A stretch of 64,000 nucleotides of DNA from Abelmoschus esculentus (GCA_035048815.1 JAUCBN010000035.1:15698501-15762500); one strand, 5' to 3'. Shown: positions 49,751 to 61,020, counted from the stretch's first letter. Numbers and translations: made by a program. The notes: generated by a model not told the origin, from the letters alone.

Positions 49751-50206
49751 CCTATTTTTATTAGCCTTGATAATTTTATGGGAAAATGTGAGGTCTTCGT
49801 CATTATTAGAGAACGAGAATGAAGTTAAAAAAGCAGATCATATGAATCTCAAATTTTATATAAAAGAACATAAAATTTATAAATATTTAATACAAAATAA
49901 TAATAAATAAATAAATGATGAAAGCAGGGGAAAAGGCCAGATTGGTCATGTTCGTGCGTGTGGGGTGTGGGGATGATTTAAATAAAACCACGTTTTCCCT
50001 ACAGCTATTATTCTCTCTCTGGATCGGCCTCCATAAAATCCCCCTCTCATCTTCCCTTCCAGTTTCTTCTCAAATCAAACCTCTCACTTCATCTTCTTCT
50101 TCCTCTCTTCACCGAAAACCCCTTCAACCTTCTCACTCTGCTCGTAAACTCGTTTAAAACGCACTGCTACCATTACTATATTCAATAGCTTTGTGTTGAG
50201 GAAAAA

Positions 50207-50947
50207 ATGGGTGAGTCACCAAACTCGGAAACCGAGTCAAGTACTGTTAGTGTTAGCAACAGCTCGTCGGCTATGTCTCCACATTCGCCGTGCTCTTATG
50301 GAGGTAAAAGAGAATCGGGTACTGACCCGACACCGGACCCGAAAAGGCAGAAACGTCAGATGGATAGGAATAGCAGGGATCCGGTTTACCATGGGGTACG
50401 AATGCGGGCGTGGGGGAAATGGGTATCCGAAATCCGAGAGCCCCGTAAGAAGAACCGGATCTGGTTAGGTACTTTTTCGACTCCAGAAATGGCGGCACGT
50501 GCACACGACGTGGCGGCTTTGAGTATAAAAGGAACATCGGCGATTCTCAACTTCCCCAAACTCGCCGAGTCGTTGCCCCGACCGGCTTCTAGCTCGCCGC
50601 GAGACGTCCAAGCCGCCGCCGCCAAAGCTGCTTCAATGGAGTTCTTAAGTAATAATATTACTAGTGACACTGACAACAGCAATAGAAACGCCACGTCATC
50701 GTCGTCGGATTCCACGTCATCCTCGTCGTCGAATGTAGACGACGTGTCGATACCGGAAGAGCTGAGCCAGATAGTGGAGTTGCCAAGTCTAGGGACGAGT
50801 TATGAATCGGCCGAGTCAGGGAACGAGTTCATCTACGTGGACACAACCGACGGGTGGTTTTTTAACTCCAGTGGCATGCCTTGGTATTACGAAGAAAACT
50901 GTGGGTATTTTGGGGAAGAAAGTTTGATCCAATTGCAATATCACTAG
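50207..50947 (+). CDS. DREB-type AP2/ERF transcription factor (ERF034/ERF035-like)
   Basis: Intronless, 246 aa, with a pyrimidine-rich leader (about 50090-50150) and AAAAATGGG start context. A basic KRQKRQ nuclear-localisation-like stretch (46-51) precedes one AP2 domain (61-118) with WGKWVSEIREP, RIWLGTF and AARAHDVAALSIKG. Val73 and Glu78 are the DREB-type pair (positions 14 and 19). LPRP and SPRDVQAAAAKAASME after the domain, a Ser-rich linker, and an acidic C-terminus with ELSQIVELPSL fit the DREB A-4 group. It should bind DRE/CRT or GCC-like promoter elements. The usual YRGVR is YHGVR here (His62), an Arg that contacts DNA in known AP2 structures. No partner gene is nearby. Confidence 0.92.
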   Translation: MGESPNSETESSTVSVSNSSSAMSPHSPCSYGGKRESGTDPTPDPKRQKRQMDRNSRDPVYHGVRMRAWGKWVSEIREPRKKNRIWLGTFSTPEMAARAHDVAALSIKGTSAILNFPKLAESLPRPASSSPRDVQAAAAKAASMEFLSNNITSDTDNSNRNATSSSSDSTSSSSSNVDDVSIPEELSQIVELPSLGTSYESAESGNEFIYVDTTDGWFFNSSGMPWYYEENCGYFGEESLIQLQYH

Positions 50948-51931
50948 GAAACAAAATAAAAATAGTGTGCCCTTTTTTTTCCAAACAATACTCTAAATTT
51001 TATTTTACCAATTTGCCCTTTTCAATATTTTTCCTCTATGAAAAGGGCAAAATATAGTAAAATACATCCCATGGTTTGTACTTTGGCATGGCTTGGACTA
51101 ATTTGTAAAATTTTAAACTTGTCTTTCTATTTAGAGAAATATGAATAATGATCTGGATTAAAAAAATAGGATAAAGGGTAGGTCAAAGTCAAAGGGTTTT
51201 TTTGTAATTATACATTTTTATATTGAGTTGTTGATTTTTACTAATTATTCACCTACAAATTGTTTAATTTATTGAATTAAATATTAACAATAGCTAAGAA
51301 TCAACTAAGTATTCAAACTAGAAATGACCTAAAATATTGCTTGATTATACTAATTTATTAATTTTTGTAAAGTATAAGGACTAAAGTGTAACAAATTAAA
51401 GTAGAAGGATTAACTTATATATTTTTGTAAAATAAGGGATGAAATTCGTAATTATACCTTTAATTGTATAAATCAAGTGGCTAAAGTCAAAGAATCTTCC
51501 TATGGGAATGGAAGTGGCCATCTGTTTACACCTCCTGATTTTATGGAGAGAATACATTTTTAATTTATGACTTCTATTTTGGACCAAAGTTTTAATCTTG
51601 TGAAATACTTGGTTTTATTTTTCATGTGTTCATTGAAAAAAATAATTAAAACAAAGAAAAATTTATCAACCGAACACGAACAAATTATATTTATGTTTAT
51701 TTAACTGTTTGTTTTTATTTATTTATTCAGTTAAAATTAAACAAATAAACAGACATAAATATATTTTCATTCAAATTCATTTGGTTCATATTTTGATACA
51801 CACTAATTATATAAAATTCAACTCTAACACACTAACCTTATATCTTAAACTCTAAATATTATAATATAAAACCTAAATTTAACATAAATTATATATTAAT
51901 TTTTTTCTTGAATTAAAATATATATTTAATT
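50948..51931. other. 3' flank of the AP2/ERF gene, no further gene
   Basis: AT-rich. 51360-51480 has an 'aagtataaggactaaagtgtaacaaatt' type block often seen in plant repeats. 51690-51790 has loosely repeated 'aaacaaataaacagacataaatat' on both strands. No coding sequence is supported. Confidence 0.4.
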
Positions 51932-51949
51932 AATAAAAGGAAGATAGCA

Positions 51950-52183
51950 CCAATCGCAGTTGGTTCAAGTGGTAAGCAGTGCTTAAGAAAGTCTCAGGTT
52001 AAAGATGTTGTGTACGTAGAAAACCCTTGTTGGGAGATTCACCCACCAAAACTAGGTGTGAAACGGGGGTTGATATGGATTAGTCAAGACTAAACTCTGA
52101 AATCTACCAAAACTATTTGTGTGACACGAATTTAGATTAATTAGGGCTAAACTCCGAAAACAGAATTATAATAAAAATAAATA
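51950..52183 (+). mobile_element. tRNA-derived SINE with 18-bp target duplication
   Basis: Flanked by a perfect 18-bp repeat AATAAAAGGAAGATAGCA (51932-51949 and 52184-52201). The head 'cagttggttcaagtggtaagc' looks like a tRNA A box; the B-box region 'caggttaaagatg' is degenerate but reads GGTTCGAGATG in the copy at 53625-53785. The body includes 'gggagattcacccaccaaaact' and the tail is A-rich. Confidence 0.8.
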
Positions 52184-53624
52184 AATAAAAGGAAGATAGC
52201 ATAATAAATGGTTTGTTAGATAGGCTTATTCATTTTGACAGCTGCATGTCAACTGCCATTTTTTTAGGTCCTTAAAAATATATTATGTTCTTATATACAC
52301 ACATATTTTTTTATATGATTCTGATTCTTATGGCAAAGACATGTCCTTACTCCTTCGTGTAATAAAATTTTGATGTTAAAGACCTGTCTCCTTCCTGCCA
52401 GTGGCACCACAGTTCATTACAGTTTTATATCTGGTTTGTTAGGATTTCATTTTTGGGTCTTTAAAGTTTTCCCACTTTATTCAACTGTTTTGCCTGTCAA
52501 CATTTATTCATTCAGCATGCCCACGTCTATAATGTTTGATAAAAAAATATATATTTTTAATATGGTTTCTCAGTTTTACTATTTATTTTATGTTTTTAAA
52601 AACTCATTGAACCTTAATTCTTGAATTATAAAGTCCTCGAATTTAAAATATAATTTTTAAGATAGATTTTAATTAATATCGAAAGTTTTACTTTCGAGTA
52701 CGCAATTACGGGTATCGATATCCATCGACGTATATTGATACTTGACTTCGTACGGTGAGGGGTTTAAGCCAAACCCTTGTATTAATTTCCTTTTCTTGTG
52801 AAAGCGTCAAAGTCAATGAGTTTTTTATTCCACGATTAATCTTATTAATAATTAATTCCTAATCATCGTACTTAGGACTTTAGTATTATACTTAGGGTAT
52901 TGGACCCACCATTTTTATTATTATTTTGAATGCTTCACAGGGTCAATAAACAAAAGTTGGAGAAGGAATTAGATTCTTTGAGCACATGTTTTCATCGGTT
53001 GATTAAATAAATAAATTAGTAGTTTGATTCTGTATTAGCAAACATAATAACCCTTAATCAGATACTAATTTAAAGGAAACGAAAACCCTACCTTAACAGT
53101 CACGTTTATTCTATTACATAAAATAAATAAATAAGTAAAAATAATTACCTTTAATTTCATAATGGAATCGTTCAAACTACCAGATATTATATTTAATTAT
53201 TTTTAAATAAATTAAATATATTTGTTTTTTTAAAAAATAAGTAATTTATGACAATGAAATTGACCCATGGTTATTTTATGTTATGATTTATTTAGTTTAA
53301 CTGATATCAACTAATCTGACCGACTTAAAAATTGTCTTACCCTTATTCTAATTAATACTTTTATTTTATTAGAAGTAAAAAAGAAAAAATAAAATAATAA
53401 ATTAAAAAATACTAAAAGAGAAACTAGACCAATTTATTTTATTATAATATACTTTTAATATATTATATTTTTATTTTTATTATTCGAATCTTCAACTTTA
53501 CTCATAAAAAATATCCCCACAACAATCTATACAAATACAATTCAATTGTTTTTACGGTTTAAATATAATAATCTCATCCTCATTCTCATTTAAGCTTCAG
53601 TGACAATTTTTTTATTGCTCTTCT

Positions 53625-53785
53625 GGTATCAAAGTTTAACCCTTATTAATCTAGATTGACCCGCGTCGCATACCTAGTTTTGGTAAGTGAGTCTACCAAC
53701 AGAGATTCTTTACGTACACAACATCTCGAACCTGAAACTTATTTAAACGAAATCAAAATATTTATCACTTGGACCAACCCTTGTT
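53625..53785 (-). mobile_element. SINE, second copy
   Basis: On the minus strand it reads 'ttggtccaagtgata' (A box), 'caggttcgagatg' (B box) and the shared 'tagactcacttaccaaaactaggt' body, matching the SINE at 51950. The stretches 52202-53620 and 53790-54205 hold no supportable gene. Confidence 0.7.
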
Positions 53786-54205
53786 AATTAGCCAAAACTT
53801 ATCTTAATTGTTTTTTTTTTTTTAATTTGATTCAGTGGATGGAAAATCATGATACTTTATCTTTATGTGAATTCTCTTATAAATTTATTAATTAATATTC
53901 AATGCAATTATTTGGATTTTGAAAGGACTTCTTTTGTCATTTGTCCAATTGTTATATGCGTCTACTTCACAGTTGCTATCATTTTTTGGGTCAATCACTT
54001 TAAAAACTTTTTAATTTTGAAGTTTTCGAGAAAAATTATCGTCAATAATTTATATTATATTTCTTTATCGTTAAAATTTTAAATTTAAATTTAAGGTACC
54101 AACGTTCGTTTGTAAAAGTTAAATTTTTGGTGTTTTAAAATAATTATTTAAATAAAAATTAATTAATGAATAAGAGTTTAATATCCGATTATACTCGTTG
54201 ATGAT

Positions 54206-55045
54206 TTTATAAAGGAAAATTTTATAATGCACGTCGAACACCGCTGAACATCGTTAATGATGAAAATCGTTGAACATTATTAAACTAATTAATAAAGATT
54301 AAAAAATTTAAAAACTCGACATATAATTATAAATTATTTAAAAAAAATTTATTAAATAATTTTTTATACGTATTATTTTATTTTTTAAATAATTGAATAA
54401 AATATTAATTTAAATTAATTTTAAAAATAAAAGATCTTAAACTCTAAACCCTAAAACCAAAATTCAAAACCTAAATCACTAAACATAAAACTCTAAACCC
54501 TAAAATATCAAAACTCAAAACCTAAAATCAAAACCCTAAAAATACTAAAACATAAACACTAAATCTAAATAAAAAATCTTAAACCCTAAAATAACAAAAA
54601 ACCCTATATCTAAATCTTAAACTAATTTTAGGTTTTAAGTTTAGGGTTTATATCTTTTAGAGTTTTAAATTTTCTATTTTAGGTTTTAGGTTATGGTTAT
54701 ATTTTTAGATTTTATGATTTATGGTTTTATTGTTTTATGATTTAGAGTTTATGATTTAGTGTTTTGGATTTTAAGATTTAATGTTTAGTATTTTTAACTT
54801 GAGTTTAGGGGTTTAGATTTTAGATTTAATATTTTTTATTTTTAAATGAAAAATAATTTAAATAAATTATTTTAAAAATTAAAATATAATATATATAATT
54901 CGTTTAAAATTTTATTTTAAATAATTTGAAATTATATGTTTAGTCCTCAAAATTTTTAATTTTTATTAATTAATTTAATAATATTCAACGGTGTTCATCG
55001 TTAGTGTTGTTCAACGCATGTGGTAGACTGGTTCATTTATAAAAT
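54206..55045. mobile_element. Large foldback element with telomere-like repeats
   Basis: The first ~150 bp ('acgtcgaacaccgctgaacatcgtt' and on) pair with the last ~150 bp ('aacggtgttcatcgttagtgttgttcaac'). Between them, 54430-54610 is rich in AAACCCTAAA-type units and 54630-54830 in the complementary TTTAGGGTTT type, so the whole ~840 bp folds on itself. It is a foldback transposon or very long MITE; coding sequence is absent. Confidence 0.65.
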
Positions 55046-55664
55046 ACGATTGATTAATATAATTAATCTATATTTGTTTTTTATTTTCTTTGATGAGATT
55101 GCTTTTTTTTTTCTCTTTACTTTTTCAATAAACCAAATTTTCCTATTATTCAATATATAAAATTAGAAAATAATATCAATAATAAGGTGCTATAAAAGAT
55201 CACAATATTCTAAATTAATTATCTTTATATAAATAAATTGCCCTAAATTTTAAATTCTCCATATTGATATTATTATAAGCACATAATCCTAAAGAGAAAA
55301 TATAAAAATAATTTATTAAAGTGAGTCCAAAAATAAAATAACATATATCAAATCATTGAAAGCTTGAAAGGTTTAAAAAGATAGCCATCCATTTAATATT
55401 TTTTTGCCACGTTCACCCTAAAGAAAATAAATAATTATTTTTATAATTTTTATCTAGTTTATTAGTTAATTAACTTAAATCGTATATTATAAAAATATTA
55501 TAAAAATATTTCTAAAGAGAAATATAAAAATATTTAAACCATATATTATTAATTAATTCTAAAGAGAATATATAAAAATAATTTATTAAAATAAGTCCAA
55601 AAATAAAAATAACATAAACCATTACTGATATCATATTATTTGATATAAAATAACATACTATAAA

Positions 55665-56603
55665 AAATTATTATATAAATATTTCTCAAATTAAATTATT
55701 TTATTTATAATTTTAAGATTCAAACATCTAATTTTATTTGGATAAACTTTTTTTTTTATTTTTAGTGAAAATGGAAAACTAATTTTATTTTTATTGTTTA
55801 AATAGTGTTAAGTAATGTCAATATTTGACATGTGTTAAATTTGTTTTATGAAAAGTCACTAAATATTTAATTATATAACTTTAATTTATGAAGTTTAAAT
55901 TTTAGCGATAATACTTAAATTATAAACGATTAAACTTTAAAGTGAATCTTTGAATATAAACTATTAAATGTATAGTGTCAAGAGGTTATTATCCTCTTCC
56001 TAAAAGAAATGTCCGATAAGATGTGTAGCGTTTTTTTTTCGATGTGGGTTTAATACTCCTCCTTGCCTCTTTTCAGGCGTGACATTCTTCCCCACTCAAC
56101 CTCGTGAGGTCGAGCATTCGCTCTCGTGATTGACCTCAAATTATTATATAAATATTTCTCAAATTAAATTATTTTATTTATAATTTTAAGATTCAAACAT
56201 CTAATTTTATTTGGATAAACTTTTTTTATTTTTAGTGAAAATGGAAAACTAATTTTATTTTTATTGTTTAAATAGTGTTAAGTAATGTCAATATTTGACA
56301 TGCGTTAAATTTGTTTTATGAAAAGTCACTAAATATTTAATTATATAACTTTAATTTATGAAGTTTAAATTTTAGTGATAATACTTAAATTATAAATAAT
56401 TAAACTTTAAAGTGAATCTTTGAATATAAACTATTAAATGTATAGTGTCAAGGGGTTATTACCCTCTTCCTAAAAGAAATGTCCGATAAGATATGTAGCG
56501 CTTTTTTTTCGATGTGGGTTTAATACTCCTCCTTGCCTCTTTTCAGGCGTGAAATTCTTCCCCACTCAACCTTGTGAGGTCGAGCATTCGCTCTCGTGAT
56601 TGA
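55665..56603. repeat. Tandem duplication of about 470 bp
   Basis: Copy 1 (55665-56137) and copy 2 (56138-56603) are nearly identical apart from a few substitutions and small T-run indels. Each contains flank DNA, one TRIM LTR and part of the TRIM interior. Copy 2 then runs on into the rest of the TRIM. Confidence 0.85.
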
Positions 56604-56813
56604 GTATTCACACTGCCTACCTTTCTTATGGGTGTTCGGCGTGAAATCAAGCATTTACATGGTCGCTTTGATACCACTTGTCACGGGACCGTTACCCTCT
56701 TTCTAAAAGACATGTCTGATAAGATGTACAACACCACCATATATATATTGCAAGACCTCCTTTTTCCTTTCCGATGTGGGTTTAATGCTTCTTGTCTCTT
56801 TTTAGGCATGACA
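55976..56813 (-). mobile_element. TRIM retroelement with three LTRs
   Basis: Three related ~110-135 bp LTRs lie at 55976-56084, 56446-56554 and 56679-56813. The last starts TGTCACGGGACC and ends GGCATGACA. On the minus strand, inside the 56679 LTR, is TGGTATCAAAGC (56667-56678), one change from the initiator tRNA-Met primer site. Before the 56554 LTR is the purine tract GAGTGGGGAAGAA. So 56446-56813 is a complete TRIM on the minus strand with a ~125-bp interior. ATAG flanks both ends. The third LTR comes from the tandem duplication. Confidence 0.8.
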
Positions 56814-56819
56814 ATAGGA

Positions 56820-57120
56820 TGATAATAGGTAAGATCAATATAGGTTTTAGTTGTCTCGAAAATTAAAATATTTAATCTGTATGGATTGATTTTTCATAAA
56901 CTCGACTCCAAACCAAGAAAAAATACCAAAAATATTAAATATTCCATATAAAATATTTAAATATATCGGGTTAGACCGAATTAAAAATTTTGCTATAACT
57001 CGACTCTGGTCCGATTTTGTTTTTATAACAACTCAACTTGGTTTCGATTTTTTAAATAAAAATTCATTACTATCGAATTTAGTCAGATCTAAACCCGACT
57101 GGACGATCAATTTGCCATCC
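56820..57120. mobile_element. Degenerate hAT-like MITE
   Basis: The right end ATTTGCCATCCCTA is a hAT-like terminus. The left end near 56820 is degraded ('aggatgataatagg'). The interior has 'actcgactctggtccga' and 'aaacccgactgg' blocks like those of 43558-43902. Confidence 0.4.
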
Positions 57121-57318
57121 CTATAAATAAAAGTGTTTACACTTCATGTAGTACCTAAGACCACATGGGATGAATCGAACGAGGAGAGGCAGCGCCACCG
57201 CCGGAGGAACCGCGCGATTTGAGGCGGAGACATGTAGTTTGAGAATAGCAGTGTGCCGGTGCGGGCGTTGAAAGAAGGATTGGAACTGACCAATGGAAAA
57301 TGACTGTCGGCACGCCAT
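57121..57318 (-). CDS. Possible orphan first exon or small protein, unknown
   Basis: A GC-rich 65-aa frame in AT-rich surroundings, opening MACRQSFSIGQFQSFFQRP; Arg/Ser-rich, few acids, like an organelle transit peptide. The upstream minus-strand sequence to about 57470 is also GC-rich and promoter/leader-like. The frame stops just before the end of the hAT-like element at 56820-57120. It may be exon 1 of a gene cut off or disrupted by insertions, or a gene fragment carried here. I do not recognise the family and find no downstream exon. Confidence 0.35.
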   Translation of the reverse strand: MACRQSFSIGQFQSFFQRPHRHTAILKLHVSASNRAVPPAVALPLLVRFIPCGLRYYMKCKHFYL

Positions 57319-57772
57319 TAGCTCACTGCACGTGCGAATTGCCCTCGGCCCTCATCTTCTGGCCGCCGCTCCGACATAGTGAAAAACAGATCTGTCCGAA
57401 AAGGGGTCCCACTTCCTTAGCTTTTGTCATTTCAAGATTTGCAGCTGTCGGAAGACCAATTTTGACTTTGGACTACTTTAATTGTGTGTTTTTAATTATT
57501 TGGGCTTTACAGGGAGAGCAATTTGATTAAATTATTATGTTTTTTTAATGTAAAAGTTGTTTCTGTCATTTTTCACCTTTCTTTTTCAATTATTCATATC
57601 TTTTTCAGACCAGTAATTTGGACAAATTATTGATCTAAAAAAAATAAAAAACAACTTTATAAAAATTTAAAAGATAAAAATATATTTTTAATAAAAATAT
57701 ATAAAAGTTTTAAAATTATATACGAATTTTATATTTTTAAAGACAATTTATCTCGATACATCTCTAGAATAA

Positions 57773-58043
57773 GAAAAATTATATTATGAGTCATTTTCGT
57801 CACGTCATTCATGAGATCGACCAATAAAAGCACTCATTTAGTTATTTTTTCTACCACATCATTTTTGCCAAGCGAATCTTTACTTGATAAAAATTATTTT
57901 AAACTTGGTAAAAATAATTTATAATAAATATTAGTGAAGATTCACTTGATAAAAATGATGTGGTAGAAAAATAATTAAATGAATATTTTTTATTGATTGA
58001 TCCATAAATAACGTGGTGAAAATGACCCATAATATAATTTTTC
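57773..58043. mobile_element. MULE-type MITE, copy 2
   Basis: The left arm GAAAAATTATATTATGAGTC and right arm GACCCATAATATAATTTTTC are inverted, extending through 'ccacatcattttt' and its complement. Flanked by a perfect 9-bp repeat CTAGAATAA at 57764-57772 and 58044-58052. Same family as 12519-12764. Confidence 0.75.
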
Positions 58044-58439
58044 CTAGAATAATAAAGGTAAAAAATAATATTATTTCTAAAATAATAAAAGTAAAAATCA
58101 TGATTAGATTTTGTTTTGACAGATCTATGATTATACTTAAAAAGCACCCAATAATTAAAAGTCACATTTCTTCTTTTTAACTGCTTTGTAATTATTTTGG
58201 ATTTTGTTGTCTAAAAGGTCTAGGGGAAAAATATTATTTTTAAATTTTGACTCTATACTCAAATTATAAAATGATAATTATTTTAGAAATTTAAGAAAAT
58301 TAATAGTGCCTGCATAATATATTTTAATAAATACAAAGAGTTTTTATATTTTAAATTAAATATAAAATTTAAATTTATATTAAAAATAATAACATAATTA
58401 TCTTTTATCATTCAATGAATTAAAAGATCCGGTAGACCA

Positions 58440-58638
58440 TCCTGATTGAAGCTGGACATTTTTATGCAACCTGTGGTTCACCTACACTGGCCTTCAACAG
58501 GGTATTCAAGATATGCAGTGGACCTGGACTTTCCCTTTCCATGGGTACCCTACCCTACTCTCTTCAACATCAATAGGACCCCACTAGGACATTCCAAATG
58601 CACCTACCACAAGTTGCCGACCTATAAACTACACGAAC
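58440..58638. other. GC-normal fragment of unknown origin
   Basis: A ~200-bp stretch with near-genic base composition lies directly before the third MULE-type MITE. The short open frame on the plus strand has no recognisable motif. Possibly captured gene or repeat sequence. Confidence 0.3.
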
Positions 58639-58648
58639 CCTTAAAACC

Positions 58649-58859
58649 GAAAAATTATACAGTGAACCCTGTTCACCATGTCATCCATGGTCCCAAACAA
58701 TCATGACCGTTGATCTTAATTTTTTTCCAAGTAAATCATCACCTCTTTTCTACATAGACTTAGTGGATAGGTAGTTATTAGGTGGTTATTTAAAGATCAA
58801 TGGTCCTGATTGATTGAACCATGGATGACGTGGTGAACAGGGTTCACCGTATAATCTCT
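58649..58859. mobile_element. MULE-type MITE, copy 3
   Basis: The left arm GAAAAATTATACAGTGAACC continues to CATCCATGG, and the right arm CCATGGATGACGTGGTGAAC continues to GTATAATCTCT: about 42 bp of strong inverted repeat. Flanked by a perfect 10-bp repeat CCTTAAAACC at 58639-58648 and 58860-58869. Confidence 0.8.
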
Positions 58860-59224
58860 CCTTAAAACCAGGTTAATTGTATAAGATGTCATGATCCAAA
58901 TAGTAAGATCAGGTTCGCTTGTTAATATGGTATTAGTTTATGTGTAAAATGTTAGTTTAATTTTATTGGATAAGGGTCCATTGATTTAAATAATAAGCAG
59001 TTTTAGAGATATATTTAAACTTTTATATAAGGGGTAGAGATTATAAAGAAAGTATATTAAAAATATAAAAGTATAAAGCTAAGAGAGTTTATAACTGCAA
59101 AATTAGGTTATCAATGAAAAATATAAAAGAACTATATAAAATATAGGAAAACTAGAATTTTTAGGGGGTGTGACTGCACTCAGCACCCTTTAGGTCCATC
59201 CTTAAACAATTTGTTACCAGTTAA

Positions 59225-59345
59225 ATAAGTCTTATGTTCGGGGCCTTAGAAATGTAGAAAATTTTCGTTGGAAGTTTCATCCATCAAAACAGATGTGCGA
59301 TATGAGTTAGTCCAGATTAATTAGGCTGAAATCCTTGAGAACTGA
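59225..59345 (+). mobile_element. SINE fragment
   Basis: Shares the 'gttggaagtttcatccatcaaaacagatgtg' and 'agtccagattaattaggctgaaatcc' parts of the SINE body, without the tRNA-like head. 58870-59220 has no gene. Confidence 0.45.
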
Positions 59346-59732
59346 GAAAAAAATACATATAAAATATATTTGATATATATTATGTCAAATTTTAAATACA
59401 TATGCATACAAAATAAGCATTTCATCTATTGATTAAACTATTTATCTTTGTTCTTCTGTATTCTTTTAGATTATAAATTTAAAAAAACCATATATATTGC
59501 ATTGACAATTTAAATCTAACATGTTAAAAAATTTCTCTCGAAAGATTTGATGGTAGGGTATATTTTTAAAATAAGTTATCACATACTCACATAATTTTAA
59601 AATTTCATCTATATAAATTATATTCCGACAAAATATGTCAATTCGTTGGAAAATGAGTTTTCCTTATCCTACCCATGGTTGATATTATGCTCCACAGCCT
59701 CCACTAATAAATGTCCTATAAGACAAGTAGAT

Positions 59733-60352
59733 ATTAGTGAATAAAATTCGATTTGATTCGAAAAATCGAATAATTCGATTTGATTTAAAGTAAAAATATT
59801 TAATTTGTTTTGACTCGATTCGAAATTTTATAGATTCGAATCAACTCGAAAAAATCGAATAACTCGACTCGATTCGAGGTGAAAATATTTGATTTGTTTT
59901 GACTTGACTCGAAATTTTATAGACTCGACTCAAAAAAGTTTTAAATAAAGTTTGAGTTGTAAAATATAAATTCGAATAATTTGAATAACTCGAAATTTTT
60001 AGTAATTAAAAGATTAATTTTTAAGTTTAAGACGGTCTATCAATTTTTTTATGATATATACATATTAATATATAAAAATATAAACAAATATTGCTACATA
60101 TGAATATATATATATACATATCTTATATGATTAGAGAAAGTCGTTTAAATTAGAATCAAATCATACTATAACATGATAAATAATTATAATTAAATATTTA
60201 TAAGAACTTAAAAACTCGACTCGATTCGACTCGAATTTCTTAAACTCAAACCGAAAAAATTTCAAATAAAGTTTGAATTATAAAATATGACTCATCAACT
60301 CGAATAACTAAAAAAAAATTCTCGACTCGACTCGATCGAATACTCACCCCTA
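59733..60352. mobile_element. Nonautonomous element of the CTCGACTC family, copy 2
   Basis: The right end CTCGACTCGACTCGATCGAA then TACTCACCCCTA matches the right end of 48937-49750. The left end 'tagatattagtgaataaaattcga' is its degraded inverse. Interior modules 'cgaataattcgatttgatt' and 'aaataaagtttgagt' are shared. ACAAG borders both ends. Confidence 0.5.
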
Positions 60353-60786
60353 CAAGCATACATTTGCTCATACAAAAAACGATTTTCCCGAAACACACTT
60401 TTGACGGATCGGACAAAAAAGATGCTACATCATGAATTAATTTTGAAGTGTTTTAATTTCGTAAATAATATTACAAAATGGAATTTTTGGGTAGAATTGT
60501 CCATCAAGCAATCAAGCACATTGACCTCGTGGGGAATCTGGTGCAGAACCAGTCACCCAGGCGTACTTCCGGACACTTTTTTCTTGGGATGCCCAAGGAA
60601 GATGAACCGGGTGGGGTGGCCTGACAGGCCACTGGGGTGGGGAGGTGTCTTTATTTTTGAGTTGATTTATGGTTGGTGAGAACAACATTTTGATTCTGTT
60701 GTGAAACATGGTTTTCATGATTTTTTTTTATTTACTCAACTGAAACAACGTTTGCAATGTGAAAAGGACAAAAAACCCAAGGAAAT

Positions 60787-61020
60787 TTATCGACCGGTTG
60801 ATTCAAGTGATAAGTAAACTGATATTGTTTAATAATATTTCGAATTCAAGAACTTATATATAAAAAATCTTTGTTGATAAACTCACCTACTAAAAATAAA
60901 TGTGTAATGTAAACACTTCCGCACAGTAAGGAGGATGGAGACGAAGATCTTATATGTAAGAAATCTTTGTTGATAAACTCACCTACTAAAATTAAACGTG
61001 CAATGAAAACATGGGTGCCC
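60787..61020 (+). mobile_element. SINE with internal duplication
   Basis: The head 'cgaccggttgattcaagtgataag' resembles a tRNA A box. The body block 'aatctttgttgataaactcacctactaaaa' occurs twice, near 60868 and 60961, so part of the SINE was duplicated. 60530-60680 upstream is a small GC-rich patch without a recognisable gene; 61020-61900 holds repeated 'gtgcccaccctgaattttt' phrases and no gene. Confidence 0.5.

Noticed and set aside
51950..52030. A functional tRNA gene at the SINE head.
   Set aside because: Only A-box and degenerate B-box similarity; no cloverleaf with anticodon and acceptor stems can be drawn.
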